22,398 bases of DNA from Microcystis sp. T1-4 (GTDB lineage: Bacteria; Cyanobacteriota; Cyanobacteriia; Cyanobacteriales; Microcystaceae). The stretch is taken from assembly GCF_000297435.1 (NCBI RefSeq), contig NZ_CAIP01000132.1, forward strand, positions 1 to 22,398, given 5' to 3'. This document shows positions 13,761-21,731 of this stretch, in pieces; within the stretch, counting starts at the first letter, position 1, and each line of letters starts with the position of its first letter. The notes beneath the pieces were generated by a model, which did not search any database, was not told the origin of the DNA, and saw nothing but the letters and a program-made list of their open reading frames with translations. The position numbers and the translations under genes are program-made.

Positions 13761-14180
13761 ATGATATTTGTTGCTTTGGCGATTTTGGAACAGGACGGTC
13801 GATTTTTAATGCAGTTGCGCGACGACATCCCGACGATTCTCTATCCGGGGGTGTGGGGTTTATTTGGTGGTCACTTAGAAGCGGGTGAAAGTCCAGAAAT
13901 AGGGTTAAAACGAGAGTTAAAAGAAGAAATTAACTACGAAGCTCCTAGTTTACGCTATTTTCGCTCTTATAACGATGATAATCTCTCCCGTTATCTTTAT
14001 CATGTACCCCTGACCCTGGAATTAGAAAAATTAGTGCAAACGGAAGGGCAAGATTTAGCATTATTACCTCCAGCTGCCATCCGTCAAGGGGAATACTATT
14101 CCCAGAAGATTAATCAGACTCGTTCTTTAGGAAAAATTCATCGCCAGATATTACTCGATTTTATAGAACTAGAATTATAG
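13761..14180 (+). CDS. NUDIX hydrolase
   Basis: A 139-residue NUDIX-fold hydrolase of the MutT type, cleaving nucleoside diphosphates linked to another moiety. The Nudix box spans residues 37-59 (GHLEAGE, then SPEIGLK, then RELKEEINY): all the acidic and Arg positions match GX5EX7REUXEEXGU, but the last Gly is Asn58. The N-terminus begins directly in the first beta strand (MIFVALAILEQDGRFLMQLRDD), so it is short compared with relatives, and the ATG is created right at the edge of the heptamer array with no Shine-Dalgarno. The original start may have been displaced by repeat growth. Substrate specificity cannot be read from the sequence. Confidence 0.88.
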   Translation: MIFVALAILEQDGRFLMQLRDDIPTILYPGVWGLFGGHLEAGESPEIGLKRELKEEINYEAPSLRYFRSYNDDNLSRYLYHVPLTLELEKLVQTEGQDLALLPPAAIRQGEYYSQKINQTRSLGKIHRQILLDFIELEL

Positions 14181-14322
14181 TGGATATTAGAGCCAGACAA
14201 GGAACTCCCTTATCTATACGGAAGTCGTAGTTAACACTGCTCCTCACCTCCCTCGAAGGCAAAATGCTCCCGCTTTTTGAATGGCTTTATTGAAACGTCA
14301 ATCTTATTTTGGCCTTGTCTTT

Positions 14323-15648
14323 ATGAACCAGTCGCGTCCCTCGTTCGTTTCCGTGCAGAAACTCCTATCTGGAGGTGCGATCGCTACCCTAGCAGTTAGT
14401 TCCCTGATGGTCCTCACCCCCGCAGCCAAAGGGGAAAAACCCTTAGAAGATAACCCGAAAGCAGTCATCGACCAGGTTTGGCAAATTGTTAATAATGAAT
14501 TTGTAGATCGTGGTTTTCATCAAATTGATTGGCAAAAAAAACGTCAAGAATTGTTAAGCAGAAATTATACTAATCCCCAACAAGCTTACACGGCAATCCG
14601 GGAAGCTTTAAAGGAATTGGGTGATAGTTATACCCGTTTTTTAACTCCTAGTGAATTTTCTGTCCTCACCAGTCAAACCTCCGGAGAATTATCGGGAATT
14701 GGCATACGTTTGTCCCTCGATCAGCGCACTAGCGATCTGATCGTTGTCGATACGGTGAAAAAATCCCCCGCCAAGGAAGCAGGAGTAAAAAGCGGCGATC
14801 GCCTGATCAGAATTAATGGCAAACCCACCGCTTTAATGACCCTAGAACAGGCAATGGAGGCACTACAGGGAGAAGTGGGTACTAGCGTTAGTTTACAGCT
14901 TGCCCGTCCCGATCGAGGCGTGTTTGAAGTGACTTTGACCCGGGTAGATATCGAAATCCCCTCGGTTAGCTATACCCTGAAACAGGAAGGTGGGGTGAAA
15001 GTTGGTTATATTAAACTAGATGAATTTAGTTCCCACGCAGCCGAACAAATGAAAGAGGCGATCGAGGAATTAAGTCAACAACAGATATCCGGCTATGTTC
15101 TCGATCTGCGGGGCAACCCCGGCGGGTTACTATTTGCTAGTGTCGATATCGCTCGCATGTGGATGAAACAGGGCAAAATCGTTAGCACCATCGATCGACG
15201 GGGCGGAGATCGTCAATTTAGTGCCAATAACACCGCTATTACCGATTTACCCCTCGTAGTTTTGGTTAATAAAGGTTCCGCCAGCGCCAGCGAAATCCTC
15301 GCCGGGGCCCTAAAAGAAAATGGCCGGGCGACTTTAGTGGGTACATCGACCTATGGCAAAAGTACCGTCCAATCGGTACACACCCTCTCCGACGGTTCTG
15401 GTTTAGCGGTGACAATTGCCCGTTATTATCCCCCCAACGGCGAAAATATCTATAAAAAAGGCATTAAACCCGATGTGCAGATTGAGTTAACCCGGGAACA
15501 ACAGCTGCGCTTCCGCGATGATCCTTCTTTGCTGGGAACTAAGGATGATCCCCAGTACCAACAGGCGATCTCAGTCCTACAATCCCATAATGTTAAACGT
15601 CCAGGCACCGGCAATCTCAATAACCCTTTGAGTAGTCGGGCTGAATAA
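14323..15648 (+). CDS. ctpB: Carboxyl-terminal processing protease (S41), CtpB-like
   Basis: A 441-residue S41 serine protease of the C-terminal processing (tail-specific) family, which trims proteins in the periplasm or thylakoid lumen; the paralogue CtpA matures photosystem II D1. Order: a signal peptide (about 1-36, hydrophobic SGGAIATLAVSSLMVL), an N-terminal helical region, a PDZ domain (about 118-205, SGIGIRLSL, AGVKSGDRLIRINGKP), then the protease core with LDLRGNPGGLL, the catalytic Ser321 in VLVNKGSASASEILAGAL and Lys346 in GTSTYGKSTVQ (25 residues apart, as in D1 protease). ATG 14323 is chosen because it starts a classical signal peptide; ATG 14281 in the same frame would add 14 residues, and neither has a clear Shine-Dalgarno. 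The ctpB name is by similarity to the cyanobacterial CtpB type, with moderate confidence over CtpC. Confidence 0.9.
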   Translation: MNQSRPSFVSVQKLLSGGAIATLAVSSLMVLTPAAKGEKPLEDNPKAVIDQVWQIVNNEFVDRGFHQIDWQKKRQELLSRNYTNPQQAYTAIREALKELGDSYTRFLTPSEFSVLTSQTSGELSGIGIRLSLDQRTSDLIVVDTVKKSPAKEAGVKSGDRLIRINGKPTALMTLEQAMEALQGEVGTSVSLQLARPDRGVFEVTLTRVDIEIPSVSYTLKQEGGVKVGYIKLDEFSSHAAEQMKEAIEELSQQQISGYVLDLRGNPGGLLFASVDIARMWMKQGKIVSTIDRRGGDRQFSANNTAITDLPLVVLVNKGSASASEILAGALKENGRATLVGTSTYGKSTVQSVHTLSDGSGLAVTIARYYPPNGENIYKKGIKPDVQIELTREQQLRFRDDPSLLGTKDDPQYQQAISVLQSHNVKRPGTGNLNNPLSSRAE

Positions 15649-15664
15649 TTGTCCTCAATAATGT

Positions 15665-15788
15665 CTAAGTAGGTGGGTGGAATTAAATATAAGATGAACG
15701 TAGGTTGGGTTGAAGCATGAAACCCAACGCCCGCATAGTTTACACTACCGCTAACCCATCCTACAAATAATTGTGCCTCCCTACTTAG
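15665..15788. repeat. Nested inverted repeats (GTAGGTTGGGTT type)
   Basis: The outer arms CTAAGTAGGTGGGTGG (15665-15680) and CCTCCCTACTTAG (ending about 15788) are inverted. Inside are GTAGGTTGGGTT (15700-15711) and AACCCATCCTAC (15753-15764), also inverted, a sequence style common between cyanobacterial genes. No coding content. Confidence 0.6.
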
Positions 15789-16005
15789 GGTTTGCGGCAA
15801 AAAGTACGGGCGAAGCATTCGGATAGAAAATCTACGTTTCACCGATAGGTTATTGCCCGAATGCTTCGCCCCTACAGGACACGGGCCGATGAAGACGCAA
15901 GGTGTTGAAGCACGATTCTTTCAAAATCTTGCACCTGTTTCACGAGAAAAGCCACAAAACCCTTACCTTGCCTACATTTCACATTTATTCAGCAAACCCT
16001 ACTTA
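15785..16005. repeat. Possible remnant bounded by GGGTTTGC inverted ends
   Basis: TTAGGGTTTGCGGC near 15785 and its inverted counterpart GCAAACCCTACTT near 15992-16004 bound about 220 bp that includes the palindrome at 15804-15875. The same end sequence, TTTTTGCCGCAAACCCTAA, occurs alone at about 21849-21867. This may be a degenerate insertion sequence or MITE, or the leftover ends of two elements. Confidence 0.4.
15804..15875. repeat. 72-bp palindromic repeat (GCGAAGCATTCGG arms)
   Basis: GTACGGGCGAAGCATTCGG on the left pairs with CCGAATGCTTCGCCCCTAC on the right, with a central unpaired part. It can fold into a long cruciform or RNA hairpin. Repeats of this kind occur between many cyanobacterial genes. 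Confidence 0.8.
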
Positions 16006-16025
16006 ATCCCAACCTTGGCGAGATT

Positions 16026-16616
16026 TTACAATTCCCGACGACCTTCTAAAGCTCTCGCTAAGGTTACTTCATCAGCGTATTCCAGATCGCCGCCCATGGG
16101 CAACCCGAAAGCGATACGGGTAACTTTAGTGAAGGGTTTCAGTAAACCCCCAATATACAAAGTCGTGGTTTCTCCCTCGACACTGGGACTGATAGCTAAG
16201 ATAACTTCCTGAATTTTTTTCTGGCTGACTCTGGTGACTAAAGACTGTATATTTAATTGATCCGGTCCAATGCCATCCATAGGTGAGATAACACCGCCCA
16301 AAACGTGATATTTGCCCGAATATTCCCTAGTTTTCTCCAAAGCAATCACATCTCTGGAGTCAGCCACCACACAGATAGTCCCCGTTTCCCGGTTGGGATT
16401 GCGGCAAATTTCACAAATTGGTTCGGCCGAAAGGTGAAAACAAACCTGACATAATCCTACTTGTTTTTTCGCTGCTACGATCGCCTGGGCCAATTCGATC
16501 GCATCTTGTTCTGGTCGTTTGAGAATATACAGGGCCAGACGTTGAGCGCTTTTGGGTCCGACTCCGGGTAATTTTTGTAACTGCTCGATCAAACGAGCTA
16601 AAGGCGGTGTATAAAT
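16026..16616 (-). CDS. recR: Recombination protein RecR
   Basis: RecR loads RecA with RecF/RecO at gaps in damaged DNA. Signatures: the helix-hairpin-helix LPGVGPKSAQRLA, the C4 zinc finger (CQVCFHLSAEPICEICRN) and the Toprim domain (TICVVADSRDVIALE, HVLGGVISPMDGIGP, VILAISPSVEGETTTLYI). The ATG/GTG/TTG rule gives a 188-residue protein from TTG at 16592, but the preceding codons read IYTPPLAR, matching the conserved RecR N-terminus (YTxPLARLIEQL). The only start that includes it and has good ribosome-binding spacing is ATT at 16616, nine bases after AGGA, giving 196 residues. No ATG or GTG is available in frame; a stop lies just upstream, next to a heptamer array. I use the ATT start but rank it as likely, not certain. 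Confidence 0.9.
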   Translation of the reverse strand: MYTPPLARLIEQLQKLPGVGPKSAQRLALYILKRPEQDAIELAQAIVAAKKQVGLCQVCFHLSAEPICEICRNPNRETGTICVVADSRDVIALEKTREYSGKYHVLGGVISPMDGIGPDQLNIQSLVTRVSQKKIQEVILAISPSVEGETTTLYIGGLLKPFTKVTRIAFGLPMGGDLEYADEVTLARALEGRREL

Positions 16617-16630
16617 AGCAGTTAATCCTC

Positions 16631-16687
16631 TTATCAGTTATCAGTTATCAGTTATCAGTTATCAGTGGGTAAGTTATCAGTTATCAG
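16631..16687. repeat. Heptamer tandem repeat (TTATCAG)
   Basis: Five perfect TTATCAG units (16631-16665), a short TGGGTAAG spacer, then two more (16674-16687). On the recR strand this is CTGATAA, the same heptamer as at 8341 and 13726. It lies immediately upstream of the recR ribosome-binding site. Confidence 0.9.
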
Positions 16688-16758
16688 ATTTGAGTTTTCA
16701 AGTGAGCAGTGTTAAATAGAAGTTTCCTGCTGTCTTTTCACTGTTTACTGGTCACTGA

Positions 16759-17292
16759 TTAAGACCTTTTTGGTAAACGGACATCGATAACACTGGTGTT
16801 GAAATTATAATTATCTCCTTCTAACTCGATTAAAGTGCCAATTTTCACCTTTTGACCGCCAACAACCGCACCGGTATCGGTAACTTCCGCTTGACCACTG
16901 AGAGTCATGATCATATCTTGAGAATAGTTTTCCGTGCGGGGATCGGGTAGGACTTTCACACTACCATCCGGCTGCGGAACTAAGACATTTCTCGATAAAG
17001 GTTTAACATTTTTTATATCCACTTGACCGGCTGGTTGATTACGAATAACAATATTAGTTTTCTTCTCGGTATTGAATTGATTAATCAAAGCGTTGGGATT
17101 AAGAACACTTAAACCCCGGACAATAACATCCACTTCTATGGGTTCTTTGGTCACTTGAGCGATCGTACTTTTACCACTCGTCCCCGGCACAACAAAAATA
17201 CCGATAATTGTCAATAAAATTACTAAGGCCGCTCCGATATCAAGCAAGCTAAATTTACCGAATAAACGTCCTTTTGAGTCTAATAAATTCAT
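16759..17292 (-). CDS. DUF4330 family membrane-anchored protein
   Basis: A 177-residue protein of DUF4330, a family seen mostly in cyanobacteria. A short cytosolic start (MNLLDSKGRLFGKFSLLDIG) is followed by one transmembrane helix (about 18-36) and a beta-rich, probably periplasmic or lumenal part with PIEVDVIVRGLSVLNP, KKTNIVIRNQPAG and KIGTLIELEGDNYNF. Length is normal. There is no strong Shine-Dalgarno before the ATG. It lies upstream of recR on the same strand but a 142-bp spacer with heptamers separates them, so an operon is not shown. Function is not known. Confidence 0.85.
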   Translation of the reverse strand: MNLLDSKGRLFGKFSLLDIGAALVILLTIIGIFVVPGTSGKSTIAQVTKEPIEVDVIVRGLSVLNPNALINQFNTEKKTNIVIRNQPAGQVDIKNVKPLSRNVLVPQPDGSVKVLPDPRTENYSQDMIMTLSGQAEVTDTGAVVGGQKVKIGTLIELEGDNYNFNTSVIDVRLPKRS

Positions 17293-17362
17293 AAGCGGTT
17301 CACTATAAAATTTTGGGGAGAAGGGAATGGGGAGTTGGGGGATAGGGGTGATGGGGAGAAGG

Positions 17363-17424
17363 AATTATGAATTATGAAGTGGGAAGTGGGAAGTGGGAAG
17401 TGGGAAGTGGGAAGTGGGAAGTGG
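17363..17424. repeat. Heptamer tandem repeats (AATTATG then GAAGTGG)
   Basis: Two AATTATG units (17363-17376) run directly into seven GAAGTGG units (17376-17424). The AATTATG heptamer is the same as at 8115-8174. From about 17446 to 17488 there is a further 14-bp period (TCCTGTCTCCTGAA). All lie in the spacer before speA. Confidence 0.88.
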
Positions 17425-17589
17425 GGAGAAAATACAAATAATCTCCTAACTCCTGTCTCCTGAATCCTGTCTCCTGAATCCTGCCTCCTAACGGCTAATA
17501 GATTCTATCACGATCGGAATCTTGGTCGCAGACAGGAAGTCTGACTTAAGATAGAAGATCGGAGTCTCACACGGAGCGATCGATAGACA

Positions 17590-19629
17590 ATGGCGGGTAA
17601 AACTCAACTTAAGAAACAAGAAAAGCAATTATCTCCAGTGGATCTGACCCCTTCTGACGGTAACAACCTCGAAAAAGTTGCCCCCGTTAAACATTGGTCG
17701 ATCGAAGATAGCGAAAATCTCTATCGCATCCAAGGCTGGGGAGAACCCTATTTCTCGATCAATGCCGCAGGAAATATTACCGTCTCGCCCCAGGGAGAAA
17801 GGGGCGGTTCTTTGGACTTATACGAGTTAGTTTCGGCGATTAAGCGGCGGAATATCGGTTTACCGCTGTTAATTCGGTTTAGTGATATTTTGGAAGACCG
17901 GATCGAGCGCCTGAATGCCTGTTTTAACCGAGCGATCGCCCGTTATAATTATCCCAATGTCTATCGCGGTGTCTATCCGATCAAGTGCAATCAACACCGT
18001 CACATCGTCGAGTCTTTAGTGCGTTTTGGCAAACCCTATCAATTTGGGTTGGAGGCTGGTTCAAAACCTGAGCTAATGATTGCTTTAGCGACCCTAGAAC
18101 CTGCCTTAAACGGCAAAAATGACAAAACACAACCATTGCTAATTTGTAACGGCTATAAGGACAAAGAATACCTGGAAACTGCCCTATTGACCACTCGTCT
18201 CGGTCATCGGCCTTTGATTGTCATCGAACAATTGGAAGAATTATATTTAACCCTGCGCGTCAGTCGTCAGTTAGGAATTGCCCCACATTTGGGAGTGCGT
18301 GCGAAACTGGGGACAAAAGGGGTGGGCCGTTGGGGATGTTCCACGGGAGACCGGGCAAAATTCGGTTTAACCGTCCCGGAAATCCTAACGGTGGTGACGG
18401 AATTAGAACAAGCGGGGATGTTAGATTGTCTGCAACTGCTGCACTATCATATCGGGTCGCAAATCTCCGCTATCAGCGTTATTAAGGATGCCATTCGCGA
18501 AGCTAGTCAGATTTATGTGGAATTAGCGAAATTAGGGGCAAATATGACCTATCTTGATGTGGGGGGTGGTTTAGGGGTCGATTACGATGGCTCAAAAACT
18601 AACTTCTACGCCTCAAAAAACTACAATATGCAGAATTATGCTAATGATATCGTGGCTGAGGTCAAAGAAGCTTGTGAAGATGCCCAGATTTCACCCCCAA
18701 TTCTCATCAGTGAAAGTGGCCGGGCGATCGCTTCTCATCAATCGGTGTTAGTCTTTGATATCTTGGGAAGTAGTGAGGTTCCCCAAAACCCTCCCGATCC
18801 CTGCAATGGGAAAGAACACCTCATCCTCCGTAATCTCTGGGAAACCTACACGGGTATCGATGAGCGCAATTATCAGGAAGCTTATCACGATGCGGGACAG
18901 TTCAAAGAGGAGGCGATTAGTCTGTTTAATTTCGGTTATCTCAGTCTCAAGGAACGAGCTAGAGCCGAACAATTGTACTGGGCTTGTTGTCACAAAATTC
19001 TGCAAGTGGCCCGACAACAGGATTATGTTCCCGATGACTTGGAAGACTTAGAGCAAATTATGGCCTCAATTTATTATGCCAATCTCTCGGTTTTTCAGTC
19101 AGTTCCCGATAGTTGGGCGATCGATCAACTATTTCCAATTATGCCGATCCATCGTCTTGATCGAGAACCTACTCAAAGAGGTATTCTCGCCGATTTAACC
19201 TGTGATAGTGACGGGAAAATTGCCCAGTTTATCGATTTGCGCGGGGACATAAAATCAGTTTTAGAATTGCATCCTTTGGAGTACAAAAACGGTAAACATT
19301 CTCCGGAACCCTATTATCTAGGAATGTTTCTGGTGGGTGCTTATCAAGAGATTATGGGCAATTTACATAATCTTTTTGGCGATACTAACGTGGTACATAT
19401 TCAGATGAGTCCCAAGGGGTACGATATCGAGTATCTAGTCAAAGGAGATACGATCACGGAAGTATTAAGTTATGTGCAGTATTCTGCGGAAGATCTGTTA
19501 GAAAGAATTCGTCTTCGTTGTGAACAAGCTTTGCAGGAAAATCGCATGACTGTGGAAGAATCCCAATTACTACTACAGGATTATGAACGCAGTTTGCGGC
19601 GTTATACCTATCTAGTGGGTGGGGATTGA
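17590..19629 (+). CDS. speA: Biosynthetic arginine decarboxylase
   Basis: A 679-residue PLP-dependent fold III decarboxylase that converts arginine to agmatine, the first step of polyamine (putrescine/spermidine) synthesis. Motifs: GVYPIKCNQHRHIVE, with Lys132 as the expected PLP lysine; LGVRAKLGTKGVGRWGCSTGDRAKFGL; HYHIGSQISAI at 285-291; TYLDVGGGLGVDYDGSKT for PLP phosphate binding; and the C-terminal LVGAYQEIMGNLHNLFGDTNVVHI. Length matches the SpeA family (about 640-690). ATG at 17590 follows a GGAG element. It is a single gene, preceded by a repeat-rich spacer (17293-17589) and followed by an 86-bp gap to the exoribonuclease gene on the same strand. A small hairpin CAGAC-AGGAA-GTCTG lies in its leader near 17531-17545. 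Confidence 0.95.
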   Translation: MAGKTQLKKQEKQLSPVDLTPSDGNNLEKVAPVKHWSIEDSENLYRIQGWGEPYFSINAAGNITVSPQGERGGSLDLYELVSAIKRRNIGLPLLIRFSDILEDRIERLNACFNRAIARYNYPNVYRGVYPIKCNQHRHIVESLVRFGKPYQFGLEAGSKPELMIALATLEPALNGKNDKTQPLLICNGYKDKEYLETALLTTRLGHRPLIVIEQLEELYLTLRVSRQLGIAPHLGVRAKLGTKGVGRWGCSTGDRAKFGLTVPEILTVVTELEQAGMLDCLQLLHYHIGSQISAISVIKDAIREASQIYVELAKLGANMTYLDVGGGLGVDYDGSKTNFYASKNYNMQNYANDIVAEVKEACEDAQISPPILISESGRAIASHQSVLVFDILGSSEVPQNPPDPCNGKEHLILRNLWETYTGIDERNYQEAYHDAGQFKEEAISLFNFGYLSLKERARAEQLYWACCHKILQVARQQDYVPDDLEDLEQIMASIYYANLSVFQSVPDSWAIDQLFPIMPIHRLDREPTQRGILADLTCDSDGKIAQFIDLRGDIKSVLELHPLEYKNGKHSPEPYYLGMFLVGAYQEIMGNLHNLFGDTNVVHIQMSPKGYDIEYLVKGDTITEVLSYVQYSAEDLLERIRLRCEQALQENRMTVEESQLLLQDYERSLRRYTYLVGGD

Positions 19630-19715
19630 TGATTGCTCTTGCCGATCGAGTAATCGATCGAGGATGATAGAAAATAGACAAAATAGACAAAATAAATAGG
19701 CAGTAAAGGAAAACA

Positions 19716-21731
19716 GTGGAAAAGGGAACGCTGGTAGAATTTCGAGTGCAAGGAGAAAGGCGCTTAGGGGTGATCGATCGCCCAGAAGGTAAAAAAGATT
19801 GGATCGTCATCGATCAGGGGGGAAACCCGCATAAACTGCGTCCCCAACGCTTCGATTACATTGTCAAAGGAGGTCCGTCCAACTATAGGGAGATCGGCAA
19901 TTTTCTGCGAGAAGTCCAACCCTATCTAGATCCTAGTGGTTTAGAAGTGGCCTGGGAATTATTAGCCGGGGAAAATCAGTTAGTCACTCCCGAAACCATG
20001 GCCGAGATACTCTTTTCCGATCGTGGTCCGCAGTTTTGCTATGCAGCCCATTGTCTCTTGAGTGATGATAAGGTTTATTTTAAAAATAAAGGGGATGGTT
20101 ACGAGGCCCGCTCGGAAAATCAGGTAGAGGAAATCAAACACCAGCTAGAGGTGGAACAACAGCGTCAACGGGAAAAAAGCCAATTTCTCCAACGTCTCCA
20201 ACAGGCCCTGGCCGGTGAAACGGTAGAATGGTCAGAAAGCGATCGAATTCGTCTGGAATCTCTAGAAAAATTTATCCTCCAACCCGAACAAAAATATCCG
20301 GCAGCCATGGACATACTCTCGCTGCTAGGCCGTTCCCAAACCCCCGAGGCTGCTTTTGAATTGTTAGTCGATTTGAAATGGTGGAGTAGTCACGAAAACC
20401 TTTTCCTGCGACGCAGTTCCTACCCCGTTCAATTCTCGAAAAAGGTACTTGATGTGGCGCGTCTTAATTTACTCAATCCCCCTGCGGATGCGGATGTCAA
20501 CAATCGTCTCGATTTAACCCACCAAAAAATTTATACCATCGACGATGAAAGTACCGAGGAAATCGATGACGGATTATCGGTAGAAATTCTTGCAGATGGT
20601 GGTCATCGTCTCTGGATTCATATTGCCGATCCTAGTCGTTTAGTGTGTCCCGATGATGAATTAGACCTAGAAGCGCGTCGTCGCAGTACCAGTCTCTATC
20701 TTCCCACGGGAATGGTTCCGATGTTTCCCCTAGAATTGGCCGCAGGTCCAATGAGTTTGGTACAGGGTAAACTTTGTCCTGCCTTGAGTTTTGGGGTAAT
20801 CCTCGATGAAACGGGAGCGATCGCCGATTATCGGATCTATCCTAGTACAATTAAACCCACCTATCGCCTCACCTACGAAGATGTGGACGAAATGTTACAT
20901 CTGGATCTGCAGCATGAACCGGAAGTAAGGATTCTCAACCGTTGGGCCAAACAACGCCACGCCTGGCGCAAATCTCAGGGATCGATTAACATCCAAATGC
21001 CAGAATCATCCATTAAGGTGAAGGATAACGACGAAATTATCGTAGAATTGCAGGAAGTTTCCCCATCTCGGCAATTAGTGGCGGAAATGATGATTTTAGC
21101 CGGAGAAATCGCCGGTCGCTACTGTCAGGAACACGAGATCCCCGTGCCTTTCCGCGGACAACCACAACCGGAATTACCCCCCGATGAGGAGTTAATTTTA
21201 CTACCTGCGGGCCCTGTGCGTTCCTGTGCCTTGCGTCGCTGTATGCCGCGCAGTGAGATGACGACGATTCCTAACCGTCATGCTAGTCTGGGATTGAATA
21301 CCTATTCCCAAGTAACTTCGCCAATTCGCCGTTATACTGACCTTTTGACCCATTTTCAACTAAAAGCCCATCTCCGGGGCGATCAACTGCCTTTTACCCG
21401 GGATAGAATGCAGGAAATTCTCTATAGTGTCGCTAGTTCGGCCCAAGAGGCCACCTCGGTGGAACGACAAACTAATCGTTATTGGAGTTTGGAATTTCTG
21501 CGACGACAGGGAGATCAAGTCTGGCAAGCTTTGGTGTTGCGCTGGCTGCGGGAAGAAGAAAATTTAGGCTTGATTTTATTGGAGGAATTGGGGTTAGAAT
21601 TACCCCATCGTTTTGAGCGTTCGGTATCTTTAGGCGATCGCTTTCAAGTACAAGTTAGTCGCGCCGATCCCCACCGCGATGAGATCCGTTTTCGCGAGCT
21701 ATCGGGTTTTGTCTCCTCCCAAGCAAGTTAA
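19716..21731 (+). CDS. RNase II family 3'-5' exoribonuclease
   Basis: A 671-residue exoribonuclease of the RNB (RNase II/R) superfamily, degrading RNA from the 3' end. The N-terminal part (about 1-250) is a beta-rich cold-shock-like region with a helical insertion (TPETMAEILF, then a glutamine-rich coiled coil at about 140-165). The RNB catalytic domain follows, with TIDDESTEEIDDGLSVE (Asp276, 277, 284, 285 region for metal binding), LWIHIADPSRLV, RSTSLYLPTGMVPMFP, and the nucleic-acid-binding SPIRRYTDLLTHFQ at 535-548. A clear S1 domain is not obvious at the C-terminus. The start is GTG at 19716 with AGGA about seven bases before it. Size and layout fit the cyanobacterial RNase II homologue. 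It follows speA but probably has its own promoter. Confidence 0.93.
   Translation: MEKGTLVEFRVQGERRLGVIDRPEGKKDWIVIDQGGNPHKLRPQRFDYIVKGGPSNYREIGNFLREVQPYLDPSGLEVAWELLAGENQLVTPETMAEILFSDRGPQFCYAAHCLLSDDKVYFKNKGDGYEARSENQVEEIKHQLEVEQQRQREKSQFLQRLQQALAGETVEWSESDRIRLESLEKFILQPEQKYPAAMDILSLLGRSQTPEAAFELLVDLKWWSSHENLFLRRSSYPVQFSKKVLDVARLNLLNPPADADVNNRLDLTHQKIYTIDDESTEEIDDGLSVEILADGGHRLWIHIADPSRLVCPDDELDLEARRRSTSLYLPTGMVPMFPLELAAGPMSLVQGKLCPALSFGVILDETGAIADYRIYPSTIKPTYRLTYEDVDEMLHLDLQHEPEVRILNRWAKQRHAWRKSQGSINIQMPESSIKVKDNDEIIVELQEVSPSRQLVAEMMILAGEIAGRYCQEHEIPVPFRGQPQPELPPDEELILLPAGPVRSCALRRCMPRSEMTTIPNRHASLGLNTYSQVTSPIRRYTDLLTHFQLKAHLRGDQLPFTRDRMQEILYSVASSAQEATSVERQTNRYWSLEFLRRQGDQVWQALVLRWLREEENLGLILLEELGLELPHRFERSVSLGDRFQVQVSRADPHRDEIRFRELSGFVSSQAS

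Larger units (their letters stand above)
15649..16025. other. Gene-free region made of nested palindromic repeats
   Basis: 377 bases between ctpB and recR with no believable gene. It contains, in order, an inverted repeat at 15665-15788, a nested one at 15700-15764, an inverted pair of GCGAAGCATTCGG arms at 15804-15875, and GGGTTTGC-type ends at 15785 and near 16004. Frames that read through it on either strand are shadows of the repeats. Confidence 0.7.

Noticed and set aside
15450..16212. Frames across the ctpB-recR spacer on both strands
   Set aside because: They are built from intergenic repeats and antisense of real genes, with no ribosome-binding site or family signature.
8115..17424. 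The heptamer arrays as a CRISPR
   Set aside because: Units are 7 bp with no spacers, and no cas genes are present.
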